Source: Methanosarcina sp. (lineage in GTDB: Archaea > Halobacteriota > Methanosarcinia > Methanosarcinales > Methanosarcinaceae). Taken from it: a DNA stretch of 5,064 nucleotides. The notes under the pieces are model-generated. The model saw nothing but the letters and a program-made list of their open reading frames with translations, did no database searches and was not told the DNA's origin. Position numbers and translations under genes: made by a program. Location: assembly GCA_013330315.1 (NCBI GenBank), contig DUIO01000119.1, forward strand, positions 170-5,233, in the 5' to 3' direction. Below, piece by piece: positions 1 to 5,064 of the stretch; the stretch's first letter is position 1; each line of letters begins with the position of its first letter.

Positions 1-890
1 CAAAGGTTGCAATGGCTTCAAATATTTTGCTGACCTGTTTGAAGTTTTTTGCGGGAGTAGCTGGCAATAGTTCGGCAATGATTGCCGATGCTGCTCATTC
101 GACATCAGATTTTATGACCGATATTGCAGTAATAGCAGGTTTGAAGGTTGCCAGAAAGCCCGGGGACAGTACGCATAATTACGGGCACGGGAAGATAGAG
201 ACCCTATCTGCTGCGTTTATAGGGCTTGTACTCATTGCAGTGGCTCTGGGAATTTTTCTGGGCGGGCTCCAGAAGGTCATTGCTTTTTTCCAGGGAGAAA
301 TTCTGCCGTCTCCCAGCAGAATCGCTCTTGCTGCGGCAATCCTTTCAATTGTAACAAAAGAATCGATGTACCGTTACACGATGGTATATGCCCGGAAACT
401 GAAAAGTGATGCTCTTACTGCAAATGCCTGGCACCACCGGTCAGATGCTTTTTCTTCCATAGGGACCATGATAGGGATTGGGAGCGCAATCCTTCTTGGA
501 GGCAAATGGGTAGTGTTTGACCCACTAGCTGCCGTTATATTAAGTTTCTTCATTTTCAAGGTAGCATTTGAAATCTCATATAAGAACGTGAACGAACTGT
601 TAGAAGCATCGTTGGATTCGGCAACTTATAGGAATATTGAGGAGATTTTAAGATCTACGGACGGTGTACTGGGTTTTCATGAACTTAAGACCCGGAAGAT
701 AGGAAATGCAATGGCTGCAGATGTCCATATTGAAGTAGACAGGAACCTGAATATTGTGGATGCACATGAGATTTCAGTGAATGTTGAAAACAGGTTAAAA
801 GAAGTTTGCGGCAGGAATGGCTACTTTTCAATCCACTTAGAGCCCTGTTCAGACCCTGAAGCTAATTTCGGGAATAAAAAGATAAAATAA
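1..890 (+). CDS. Cation diffusion facilitator (zinc-type metal/proton antiporter), 5' end outside window
   Basis: CDF-family transporter that exports divalent metal ions from the cytoplasm in exchange for protons. The reading frame is open to the left edge, and the first visible Met (base 12) already lies inside transmembrane helix 1, so the true start is upstream. Numbering from that Met, the helix-2 metal motif gives H29 and D33, followed by the conserved N56-Y-G-H-G-K loop. The helix-5 motif WHHRSD gives H141 and D145. An H-D/H-D site is the pattern of zinc (or cobalt) CDFs, whereas manganese members have N-D/D-D. Several hydrophobic helices run to about residue 190. The C-terminal cytoplasmic domain follows, with the family-type histidines in GFHEL, DVHIEV, DAHEI and SIHLEP that form regulatory metal sites in YiiP. 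Length and domain order are normal apart from the missing N-terminus. The family is certain; the metal is inferred from the motif. The next intact gene on this strand is the peroxiredoxin, too far away to be an obvious operon partner. Confidence 0.95.
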   Translation, partial: KVAMASNILLTCLKFFAGVAGNSSAMIADAAHSTSDFMTDIAVIAGLKVARKPGDSTHNYGHGKIETLSAAFIGLVLIAVALGIFLGGLQKVIAFFQGEILPSPSRIALAAAILSIVTKESMYRYTMVYARKLKSDALTANAWHHRSDAFSSIGTMIGIGSAILLGGKWVVFDPLAAVILSFFIFKVAFEISYKNVNELLEASLDSATYRNIEEILRSTDGVLGFHELKTRKIGNAMAADVHIEVDRNLNIVDAHEISVNVENRLKEVCGRNGYFSIHLEPCSDPEANFGNKKIK

Positions 891-933
891 AAAACAGGGC
901 CTCACTTAAACTTGAAGATTCAAATTGAATATG

Positions 934-1219
934 TCAGGCCTCGATGCCGTTGATTGTTTTTATCCCTTTTATGAACTCAGTCCCCTGATTTCGATTAAAT
1001 TTTATACAGCCGTCTATCTGTTCAACAAGAATATTTACAAGCTGGAGTCCGAGGTAATCGGTGTTTTTATATCCATTTTTTCAGGAATACCTCTGCTATT
1101 ATCCGCAGCCTTCAGTATAATAATCAGAGTCCTTTTTACAGTCCATATCCTTGCCCAAGTGGCCTGTTTTCGGAGCAGATTTTCGACTGCATTCCGGTAA
1201 ATTTCAGAATCCTGCCATC
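934..1219 (-). pseudogene. Decayed C-terminal end of a sensor histidine kinase (HATPase domain), frameshifted
   Basis: On the minus strand, the frame open from 1219 down to about 1060 reads through LKAADNSRGIPEKMDIKTP. This contains the DNGxGIP ATP-binding box of histidine kinases, with Gly replaced by Ser. Near 1060 the homology moves to another frame and continues as DYLGLQLVNILVEQIDG and then NRNQGTEF, ending in a TGA at 936-934. This is the G2 box and last strand of the HATPase_c domain, in the form common in Methanosarcina kinases. The join fits a single-base loss. Upstream, the frame is stopped at 1220-1218, and I could not find the N-box, the phospho-accepting His, or any sensor domain. 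It is therefore a truncated, frameshifted relic, converging on the metal transporter gene. Kinase identity rests on motif recognition. The part above about 1140 is open but not recognisable. Confidence 0.75.
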
Positions 1220-1238
1220 AAAAGGCAGGGTTTTCAGA
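1202..1238. repeat. Small perfect hairpin flanked by a short direct repeat
   Basis: CCTGCC (1211-1216) and GGCAGG (1224-1229) form a perfect 6-bp stem with a 7-base loop, followed by GTTTTC. The stem is flanked by TTTCAGA in direct orientation (1202-1208 and 1232-1238). It could be a weak hairpin terminator on the plus strand, or merely debris beside the kinase relic. Nothing shows a function. Confidence 0.4.
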
Positions 1239-1481
1239 CCTCTGTATAAAACTAAGCTTGCTCCAAATTAATTATATGGAGTTTATAAATTTACAGCATA
1301 CATTAGACAAATATATGCTAGATTACCCTTTCTGTAAGGCCAACAGGCAAAGGATTAAACAGCAAAATAGGAGCCCGAAAATCCACGCAGTGATGCAGTA
1401 TCTGAAAACTGCTTTCGTTTTTGAGGTCCAGGCGGTAAGGAACAATTTAGAAGGGCAGAATTAAGCAGGTTCTGTTTGCAC
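1239..1481. other. Spacer with no supported gene
   Basis: Only short open frames occur here. A 68-residue plus frame begins at a TTG (1258) with no ribosome-binding site. On the minus strand, a 44-residue frame without any ATG lies opposite about 1319-1450. Neither resembles a family I recognise. The stretch may be the eroded upstream part of the kinase relic, but I see no kinase motif in it. Confidence 0.4.
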
Positions 1482-1490
1482 AATATAAAA
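1482..1490 (+). promoter_or_regulatory. Candidate TATA box for the peroxiredoxin gene
   Basis: AATATAAAA fits the archaeal TATA element. With the usual spacing of about 25 bases, transcription would begin near 1510-1515, giving a leader of about 60 bases before the start codon at 1576. A second A/T-rich site around 1538-1549 (TTAAATAAATAG) is an alternative with a much shorter leader. Neither has a clear purine-rich BRE that would decide between them. Confidence 0.4.
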
Positions 1491-1575
1491 GTTGGAAAAA
1501 TATGCAGTCAGAAAAACACGCTGTTAAAGCCATTAATAACTTAAATAAATAGACAAATATTAAATTGGGGAAATT

Positions 1576-2061
1576 ATGACACACGAAATAAGAATGGGAG
1601 AAATAATCCAGGACTTCCGGCTAAAGGACCAGAAAAGGGAGGAAATGCATCTCTATGACCTGAAAGGAAAGAAGGTGTTCCTCTCCTTTCATCCCCTTGC
1701 CTGGACACAGGTCTGCGCGCAGCAAATGAAATCGCTTGAAGAAAACTATGAGGCTTTTACCGAACTGAACACGGCACCTCTTGGCATAAGCGTGGACCCG
1801 ATGCCTTCAAAAAAAGCCTGGGCAAGGGAACTTGGAATCACTCATGTCAAACTCCTTTCGGATTTCTGGCCTCACGGAGAAGTTGCCAGAGCGTACGGAA
1901 TATTCAAAGAAAAAGAAGGGGTCTCGGAAAGGGCGAATATAATTATTGACGAAGATCAGAAAGTGATATTCTTCAAGAAATATCCGGGTCATGAGCTTCC
2001 TGACATACAGGAAATCATAAAAATCTTGAAAAAACATCCAGATCCTGAAAAACATATGTAA
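1576..2061 (+). CDS. Peroxiredoxin, AhpC/TSA-like thioredoxin fold, single cysteine (1-Cys type)
   Basis: Cytoplasmic thiol peroxidase expected to reduce hydrogen peroxide, organic hydroperoxides or peroxynitrite. The 161 residues match the length of a small BCP/AhpE-like peroxiredoxin. The active-site pattern PxxxTxxC is present as HPLAWTQVC, giving P40, T44 and the peroxidatic C47. R119 in SERANIIID is the likely conserved active-site arginine. There is no other cysteine in the protein, so no internal resolving Cys exists. After oxidation, C47 must be recycled by an outside thiol, such as a thioredoxin-like protein or a low-molecular-weight thiol; the partner is unknown. The W43-T44 variant of the motif differs from the common F-T. 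The start is supported by GGGG at 1567-1570, five bases before the ATG. The gene stands alone, with no redox partner visible nearby. An antioxidant role in a strict anaerobe is sensible, but the substrate cannot be told from sequence. Confidence 0.92.
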   Translation: MTHEIRMGEIIQDFRLKDQKREEMHLYDLKGKKVFLSFHPLAWTQVCAQQMKSLEENYEAFTELNTAPLGISVDPMPSKKAWARELGITHVKLLSDFWPHGEVARAYGIFKEKEGVSERANIIIDEDQKVIFFKKYPGHELPDIQEIIKILKKHPDPEKHM

Positions 2062-2621
2062 GCATGTCAAAAAATATTCATTATGACTAAAGCGAAACTT
2101 CTCAAAAAATGATGGACCTGCTTAGACATTAAAGGAGGTTTGGGGCTTTAGATATCCAAGCTGGTCTATATTATAGAAGGAGTTACTTGTTAAAAAACTT
2201 TTCGATTACTGTAATAAAAAAGAGATTATGTCTCACCAATTTAATATATTCAATAGATAATATAAAAGTGGCCCTCAAACTCCTTTACTTTATAAACACT
2301 TTAATTACAATTTATACCTCAGAGGAGTCTTCAAAGAACAGGTAATACAGTAAAGAATACCACGAAAAGTGCGAGCTGATAATCGGAATTAACAATTGAT
2401 AAAAAGTAAGGGTCTGGATTTTGTTGATGCAGACTGCAGATAACGGTGGCGATAGTTATGCCTTTGGCGATAGTTGTGCCTTTATCCTTTTTGAGTCTGT
2501 TTTACTTAACCAGTTGAATAGAGAAAATATAGGGATGCAGGCCGACTTAGTAACTGAAATAAGCGGATCGATAATGATCGAATAAATTGTTAGCTACCTG
2601 AAGCTGCTGACGTCCTGATGG
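2062..2621. other. Long spacer without a convincing gene
   Basis: About 560 bases between the plus-strand peroxiredoxin and the minus-strand surface-protein genes. I see a TATA-like AATATAAAAG at about 2259-2268 on the plus strand, with no credible start codon behind it. On the plus strand a 52-residue frame runs 2427-2585 (ATG, poor ribosome-binding site). On the minus strand a 56-residue frame runs 2501-2331, has no ATG, GTG or TTG where a start would be needed, and ends in a hydrophobic stretch. They overlap, so at most one is real. The region has the look of eroded DNA and carries the 18-base tandem duplication listed separately. Confidence 0.5.
2448..2483. repeat. Two-copy 18-base tandem duplication
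   Basis: The unit GGCGATAGTTATGCCTTT (2448-2465) is followed directly by a copy differing at one base, A to G (2466-2483). Its length is a multiple of three, so any frame across it is kept. On the plus strand it encodes GDSYAF-GDSCAF inside the 52-residue frame; on the minus strand it encodes KGTTIA-KGITIA. It is probably a replication-slippage product. Confidence 0.9.
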
Positions 2622-2642
2622 AATCAAAACAAAAGAAAACCT
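2622..2642 (-). terminator. T-rich archaeal-type terminator after the small membrane-protein gene
   Basis: Read on the minus strand, this is GGTTTTCTTTTGTTTTGATTC, starting about 24 bases after the stop codon at 2668-2666. Runs of T soon after a stop codon are the main termination signal in archaea. It would end the leftward transcript carrying the surface-protein genes. Confidence 0.5.
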
Positions 2643-2665
2643 TATCCAGTTTAATACCACTGAAT

Positions 2666-3076
2666 TCATGGAACAGCAATGCTTAGATCCAATAGATCAT
2701 CGGGATACGCGTTTATTTCTATATGTAAGATAGCTAAATCGCTTAAATTCCCAGGGACAACCAGAGTCTCTGTAATATTGTTATCTAATGTAACTTCGAT
2801 ATATGTCCCCGCTACCACTCCAACTGGATAATAATTTTCTATTTTTTCTCCAGGATCTAAAATATATGATTCATTAAGTATGGAGGTGTTTTTTGAGTCA
2901 AATAATTTCGCAGTAACTTCATGGCTTGTATTGCCTTTATTATCTATAATTAAATAAGTATTGTTTTCTGTTTTGTCGGGAAGAAGGCTGTTTCTAATTA
3001 GAGAAGGTAAAACAATGATGCCTACTAACAAAAGGAATATGCCTACAGATATGACTAAAAATTTTCTTTTTGACAT
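2666..3076 (-). CDS. Membrane-anchored small protein with a predicted beta-sandwich exterior domain
   Basis: I do not recognise a named family. The 136 residues begin with a basic SKRK and a strongly hydrophobic segment (about 6-27), which is either a signal anchor or an uncleaved signal peptide. The rest is a short exterior domain of alternating beta-like strands with the layout NxTYLIIDNKG, VTAKLFD, YILDPGE, and GTYIEVTLDN. This resembles the small Ig-like domains of archaeal surface proteins, where a chain-reversing 'LxPGE' turn precedes a 'GxYxIEVT' strand. That likeness is from memory. Six N-x-S/T glycosylation sequons (N38, N49, N63, N68, N100, N110) agree with export. There are no cysteines or catalytic motifs. 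The ATG is preceded by AAGGGG (3086-3081 on the minus strand) at good spacing. It lies 63 bases downstream of the PGF-anchored gene on the same strand, with no obvious promoter between them, so it is probably co-transcribed and ends at the T-rich signal. Likely role: envelope component or partner; function unknown. Confidence 0.8.
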   Translation of the reverse strand: MSKRKFLVISVGIFLLLVGIIVLPSLIRNSLLPDKTENNTYLIIDNKGNTSHEVTAKLFDSKNTSILNESYILDPGEKIENYYPVGVVAGTYIEVTLDNNITETLVVPGNLSDLAILHIEINAYPDDLLDLSIAVP

Positions 3077-3139
3077 TTTACCCCTTAATTCAAATGAATC
3101 AATCCAGTAGGCTATACCTTGAAACAGCGGAGATTCAGA

Positions 3140-3715
3140 TCATAAACGCTTGACGATCAGAGACGATAAAACCCCTAAAATGACCATTATTGAAGTAAAG
3201 CCAGGCGATTTATTGGTTGCTTCATTACCTACGGCCTCTTCATCTTCAATTGGCACTTCTCCCCACATAAAAACTACTGGTACGTCACTGATACCTTCCT
3301 GTTCACAGTGTTCATCTATTACTTGATATATTTCATCAATTAATGATACATTTATTTTTTCGGGAGTATTTTTATCGAATTCTACATACAAATACCCCCC
3401 CATTCCACTGGGACCATAGCCCACTACGGGGCCACCATTTGCTTGCATATAGGGGTCCATTTTAGATGGGAGATCACTAAAACTAGAACAGCAAGTAAGT
3501 GAATTAATCCATTCCCGCTTTTCTTCTTCTCCCTCTCCTATTTCAGGCATTGTTCCCCGAGCAGCTATGAATTGCGGGTTTTTTTTAATCTCTTCAAAAA
3601 GCTCAGGGCCATAGTCAGGTAACTGTTTATCATCGGCACTTGCAGAACCAGAGGATAAAACTAAAACAAATATCATAAGCACCAGCCATTTGCCAATATT
3701 TCTTCTTTTGAGCAT
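3140..3715 (-). CDS. Secreted PGF-CTERM surface-anchored protein made of a protease-prodomain-like domain
   Basis: The 191 residues have three parts. First is a signal peptide: KRR at 3-5, hydrophobic core 11-20, and a likely cut after SASA near 27. Second is a soluble domain, about 34-160. Third is a C-terminal sorting tail with P171-G172-F173, a hydrophobic helix 174-188 and a final KRL. The tail is the tripartite PGF-CTERM signal that archaeosortase A processes in euryarchaea, leaving the protein attached to the cell surface. The middle domain matches the N-terminal part of the upstream serine protease: DYGP then F/E-rich, RGxMPEI, TC, PYMxAN, GYxxVEFD, and SDVPVVF, in the same order. It has no catalytic triad. 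C75, C76 and C137 could form a disulfide; only one cysteine of the CC pair is shared with the protease. A ribosome-binding site GAAGGT (3730-3725) supports the ATG. It is probably an inhibitor, chaperone or tether for the protease, though it might equally bind another partner. The domain has no name I can give. Confidence 0.85.
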   Translation of the reverse strand: MLKRRNIGKWLVLMIFVLVLSSGSASADDKQLPDYGPELFEEIKKNPQFIAARGTMPEIGEGEEEKREWINSLTCCSSFSDLPSKMDPYMQANGGPVVGYGPSGMGGYLYVEFDKNTPEKINVSLIDEIYQVIDEHCEQEGISDVPVVFMWGEVPIEDEEAVGNEATNKSPGFTSIMVILGVLSSLIVKRL

Positions 3716-3724
3716 TTAAGTCAG

Positions 3725-3743
3725 ACCTTCACTATATTATATA
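3725..3743 (-). promoter_or_regulatory. TATA-like box and ribosome-binding site just before the PGF-anchored gene
   Basis: On the minus strand, TATATAAT (3743-3736) is followed by GAAGGT (3730-3725) and, after nine bases, the ATG at 3715. If the TATA box is used, transcription would start about at the ATG, giving a leaderless message that lacks the ribosome-binding site. Both signals are good by eye but cannot easily serve the same transcript. Possibly the gene is mainly read from upstream. Confidence 0.35.
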
Positions 3744-3764
3744 GGTTCATCTACAAATTTTGTC

Positions 3765-3941
3765 TTAATCACGCCCAGTAACTCTTGCAACTCCACGAGT
3801 GCTTCCTTTTTCAGGAATTATAGACAAAGTTCTTAGAACTTCTTCCTGAAATGTATCGAGTCCAAAAAATGCAGCACCTCTTGTTTCACTAAAGCAACAA
3901 TTACAGGTTTTGTATAATAAGTGCATGGTTATTTTTACCAT
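3765..3941 (-). CDS. Possible small protein (58 aa) with a CxCC motif, or gene remnant
   Basis: The frame starts at ATG 3941-3939, or at a second ATG at 3926-3924 giving 53 residues, and stops at 3767-3765. It carries C-N-C-C near its start, followed by a charged, protein-like stretch including FFGLDTFQEEVLRTL and ending TGRD. I recognise no family. Three closely spaced cysteines suggest metal binding or a surface disulfide, but there is no signal peptide and no good ribosome-binding site. Overlapping frames on both strands are also open over part of the stretch, including one ending ELQELLGVIKTKF on the same strand. It lies between the protease and its prodomain paralogue, so it could be a real small partner, a decayed copy of something, or chance. 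Confidence 0.25.
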   Translation of the reverse strand: MVKITMHLLYKTCNCCFSETRGAAFFGLDTFQEEVLRTLSIIPEKGSTRGVARVTGRD

Positions 3942-3960
3942 ACATTTCTTAAGACTTTAT

Positions 3961-3989
3961 TCCCTTGATTTTGTATCCATAATCAGGGA
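3961..3989. repeat. Imperfect hairpin in the protease/prodomain-paralogue spacer
   Basis: TCCCTTGATT (3961-3970) pairs with AATCAGGGA (3981-3989) as a nine-bp stem with one bulged T and a ten-base loop. It lies downstream of the protease gene when read on the minus strand, about 40 bases beyond the longer hairpin at 4027-4060. It might belong to a transcript-end or mRNA-stability structure. Confidence 0.4.
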
Positions 3990-4026
3990 AATCATTCACG
4001 GAGGTGGCCACAATTTTAGGAAGATA

Positions 4027-4060
4027 TGAATCCCCCATGTGCACACGCACAGGGGGTTCA
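4027..4060 (-). terminator. Strong GC-rich hairpin just after the protease stop codon
   Basis: The left arm is TGAA, T, CCCCC, A, TGTGC (4027-4042) and the right arm is GCACA, GGGGG, TTCA (4047-4060), with the loop ACAC. This makes 14 base pairs interrupted only by two single-base bulges on one side. It begins 35 bases past the stop codon of the protease on the minus strand. It is not followed by a clean T run, so it may be an mRNA-protecting 3' structure or attenuator and not a classical terminator. A mobile-element end is another possibility. The structure is certain; its role is not. Confidence 0.45.
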
Positions 4061-4095
4061 TTGAAATTCTCATTATTTTGTCGGCAGAACACAAG

Positions 4096-5064
4096 TTAGA
4101 CAGTTAGAGGCTCTACTCCTAAATCAGAAATAACTCCACTTATTGGAGAGAAATATGTGTAGCTACTCTCACTTCCCCAATGTACGCCTACAATTTTAAC
4201 TCCTCCCGAAGTTAGTTTATATACTGGTGCACCACTATCTCCTTCATCTGATTCGTAGTCCGCTTTAAACTGACGAGAAAGAGTGCCAAAAGTAGGACTG
4301 CTCTTCTGTATATATGCCTCTATAACATCGCCAGTCTGTTTACCACTGGTTATTCCTGACATATAAACTGTTGAGCCTACACTTGTGTCATTATAATTAG
4401 TAACATCTTTCAATATATTGGTATCCGTATGATAAATTTCAGATGTAACGTCAGTAGTTTCTACCCATGCAGCATCTGCATAAGTACCTCCAATATCCTC
4501 TACTTCTCCTACTTTCCTCAGGAGATTAGGTTGGTAGATCGATGCACCAACACCACCACCATTGACAGCAGCGTGTCCAGACATCACAAACCCTTTTGTG
4601 CCACTACTATCCTCCGCAGCAAATGATAACGTTGACCCTGTATTAATTAGCCTTACTATTTTTATTCCTCCAATCAACGGTGTCCATGTAGAAGTGCGTG
4701 AGTCTTCTTGGGGAATACTTGCAGTTCTGAACACGACAGGAACATCAGATAATTCTGCGTATTTCCCATTACTATTAATTATTGTATACAGTTCATCCAT
4801 TGTAGATTCATCAATTTTATCGCGTAATTCTTCATCGAATTCTACGAATATGTATCCATCAACGCTGTAACCAAAACCAATTAAAGAACCATCATTTGCT
4901 CGCATGTAAGGACTAATTTCATTTTCGGAACTTAGAATACAGGTTTCTATTACGTGTAACCATTCCCATTTTTTTTCTTCCTGACTAATTTCAGGCATCA
5001 CTCCTCGAGTTTCAATCACATTTGAGTCATCTTTAAGTTCCGCAAAAATACTCGGACCATAGTC
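4096..5064 (-). CDS. Secreted streptogrisin/chymotrypsin-like serine protease with N-terminal prodomain, 5' end outside window
   Basis: Serine endopeptidase of clan PA (MEROPS S1-like). The frame is open to the right edge; a GTG at 5019 is not the start, because the 15 residues before it (DYGPSIFAEL and onward) align with the neighbouring protein. Numbering from the first visible residue, 1-120 is the domain shared with the PGF-anchored neighbour. Then comes P129-LIGG, like the mature N-terminus (IVGG/ISGG) of trypsin-like enzymes, suggesting processing near L130. The catalytic triad is H164 in SGHA, D197 in DAAWV and S277 in GDSGAP. The spacings of 33 and 80 residues, and a mature length of about 193, fit streptogrisin-size proteases. 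H295-W-G after the Ser lies where V8-type glutamyl peptidases have HWG. However, E271 sits at the usual S1 residue 189, so specificity is unclear. The protein ends right after the catalytic domain with no PGF tail, so it is probably released or held by a partner. The signal peptide would be beyond the edge. Confidence 0.93.
   Translation of the reverse strand, partial: DYGPSIFAELKDDSNVIETRGVMPEISQEEKKWEWLHVIETCILSSENEISPYMRANDGSLIGFGYSVDGYIFVEFDEELRDKIDESTMDELYTIINSNGKYAELSDVPVVFRTASIPQEDSRTSTWTPLIGGIKIVRLINTGSTLSFAAEDSSGTKGFVMSGHAAVNGGGVGASIYQPNLLRKVGEVEDIGGTYADAAWVETTDVTSEIYHTDTNILKDVTNYNDTSVGSTVYMSGITSGKQTGDVIEAYIQKSSPTFGTLSRQFKADYESDEGDSGAPVYKLTSGGVKIVGVHWGSESSYTYFSPISGVISDLGVEPLTV

Noticed and set aside
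12..14. ATG as start of the metal transporter
   Set aside because: It falls inside helix 1 and the frame is open to the window edge; family members have more residues before this helix.
374..559. Minus-strand frame of 61 residues
   Set aside because: Antisense shadow of the metal transporter.
842..900. Inverted repeat GCCCTGTT / AACAGGGC around the transporter stop as a terminator
   Set aside because: Eight-bp arms with a loop over 40 bases and no T run; probably chance.
925..1200. Plus-strand frame of 91 residues
   Set aside because: TTG start without a ribosome-binding site, and it is antisense to the clearer kinase relic on the minus strand.
1258..1464. Plus-strand frame of 68 residues
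   Set aside because: TTG start, no ribosome-binding site, no recognisable motif.
1807..2070. Minus-strand frame of 87 residues
   Set aside because: Antisense shadow of the well-supported peroxiredoxin.
3850..4029. Plus-strand frame ending REIIHGGGHNFRKI, faintly like the GGGH motif of DHH/DHHA1 phosphoesterases
   Set aside because: Only the short GGGH matches; no flanking motif, no credible start or length, and it is antisense to the spacer of a minus-strand cluster.
4000..4060. Ribosome-binding-site-like GGAGGTG followed by ATG at 4026 on the plus strand
   Set aside because: Spacing is about 20 bases and the frame is only 12 codons, lying across the hairpin.
4429..4870. Two plus-strand frames (4429-4626 and 4562-4870)
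   Set aside because: Both are antisense to the protease, whose triad and prodomain are intact.

Overview
The window looks like a piece of a methanogenic archaeon's chromosome, most likely Methanosarcina or a close relative. This is inferred from several signs together: moderately AT-rich DNA with long, gene-poor spacers; archaeal-style TATA boxes and T-rich ends in place of bacterial promoters; a PGF-type C-terminal surface-sorting tail; and a decayed histidine kinase whose C-terminus resembles the large kinase families of Methanosarcina. No database search was possible, so the genus is a judgement from memory of these families.

Left part (1-2061, + strand). A cation diffusion facilitator (zinc-type metal exporter) enters from the left edge without its true start and ends at 890. 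About 685 bases follow with no intact gene. They contain the tail of a histidine kinase on the minus strand (934 to about 1219), broken by a frameshift and truncated upstream, and a small hairpin. A complete one-cysteine peroxiredoxin (1576-2061) follows, with its own candidate TATA box and ribosome-binding site.

Middle (2062-2665). About 600 bases have no convincing gene. They hold a perfect-length 18-base tandem duplication (2448-2483), overlapping short open frames on both strands, and a T-rich probable terminator for the minus-strand genes to the right.

Right part (2666-5064, - strand). Three genes for exported or membrane proteins point leftward. Read in their own direction they are: (1) a secreted streptogrisin/chymotrypsin-like serine protease, cut by the right edge, with a prodomain followed by a catalytic domain carrying His, Asp and Ser at the usual spacing; (2) a signal-peptide protein made only of a domain like that prodomain, ending in a PGF-CTERM anchor; (3) a small membrane-anchored protein with a predicted beta-rich exterior domain. 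The spacer between (1) and (2) holds two hairpins and a possible small CxCC protein.

The most interesting reading is that the protease and the surface-anchored prodomain paralogue act together. The anchored protein could be an inhibitor, folding helper or immunity factor for the protease at the cell envelope. This is inference, based on clear similarity between the two domains and on their adjacency.
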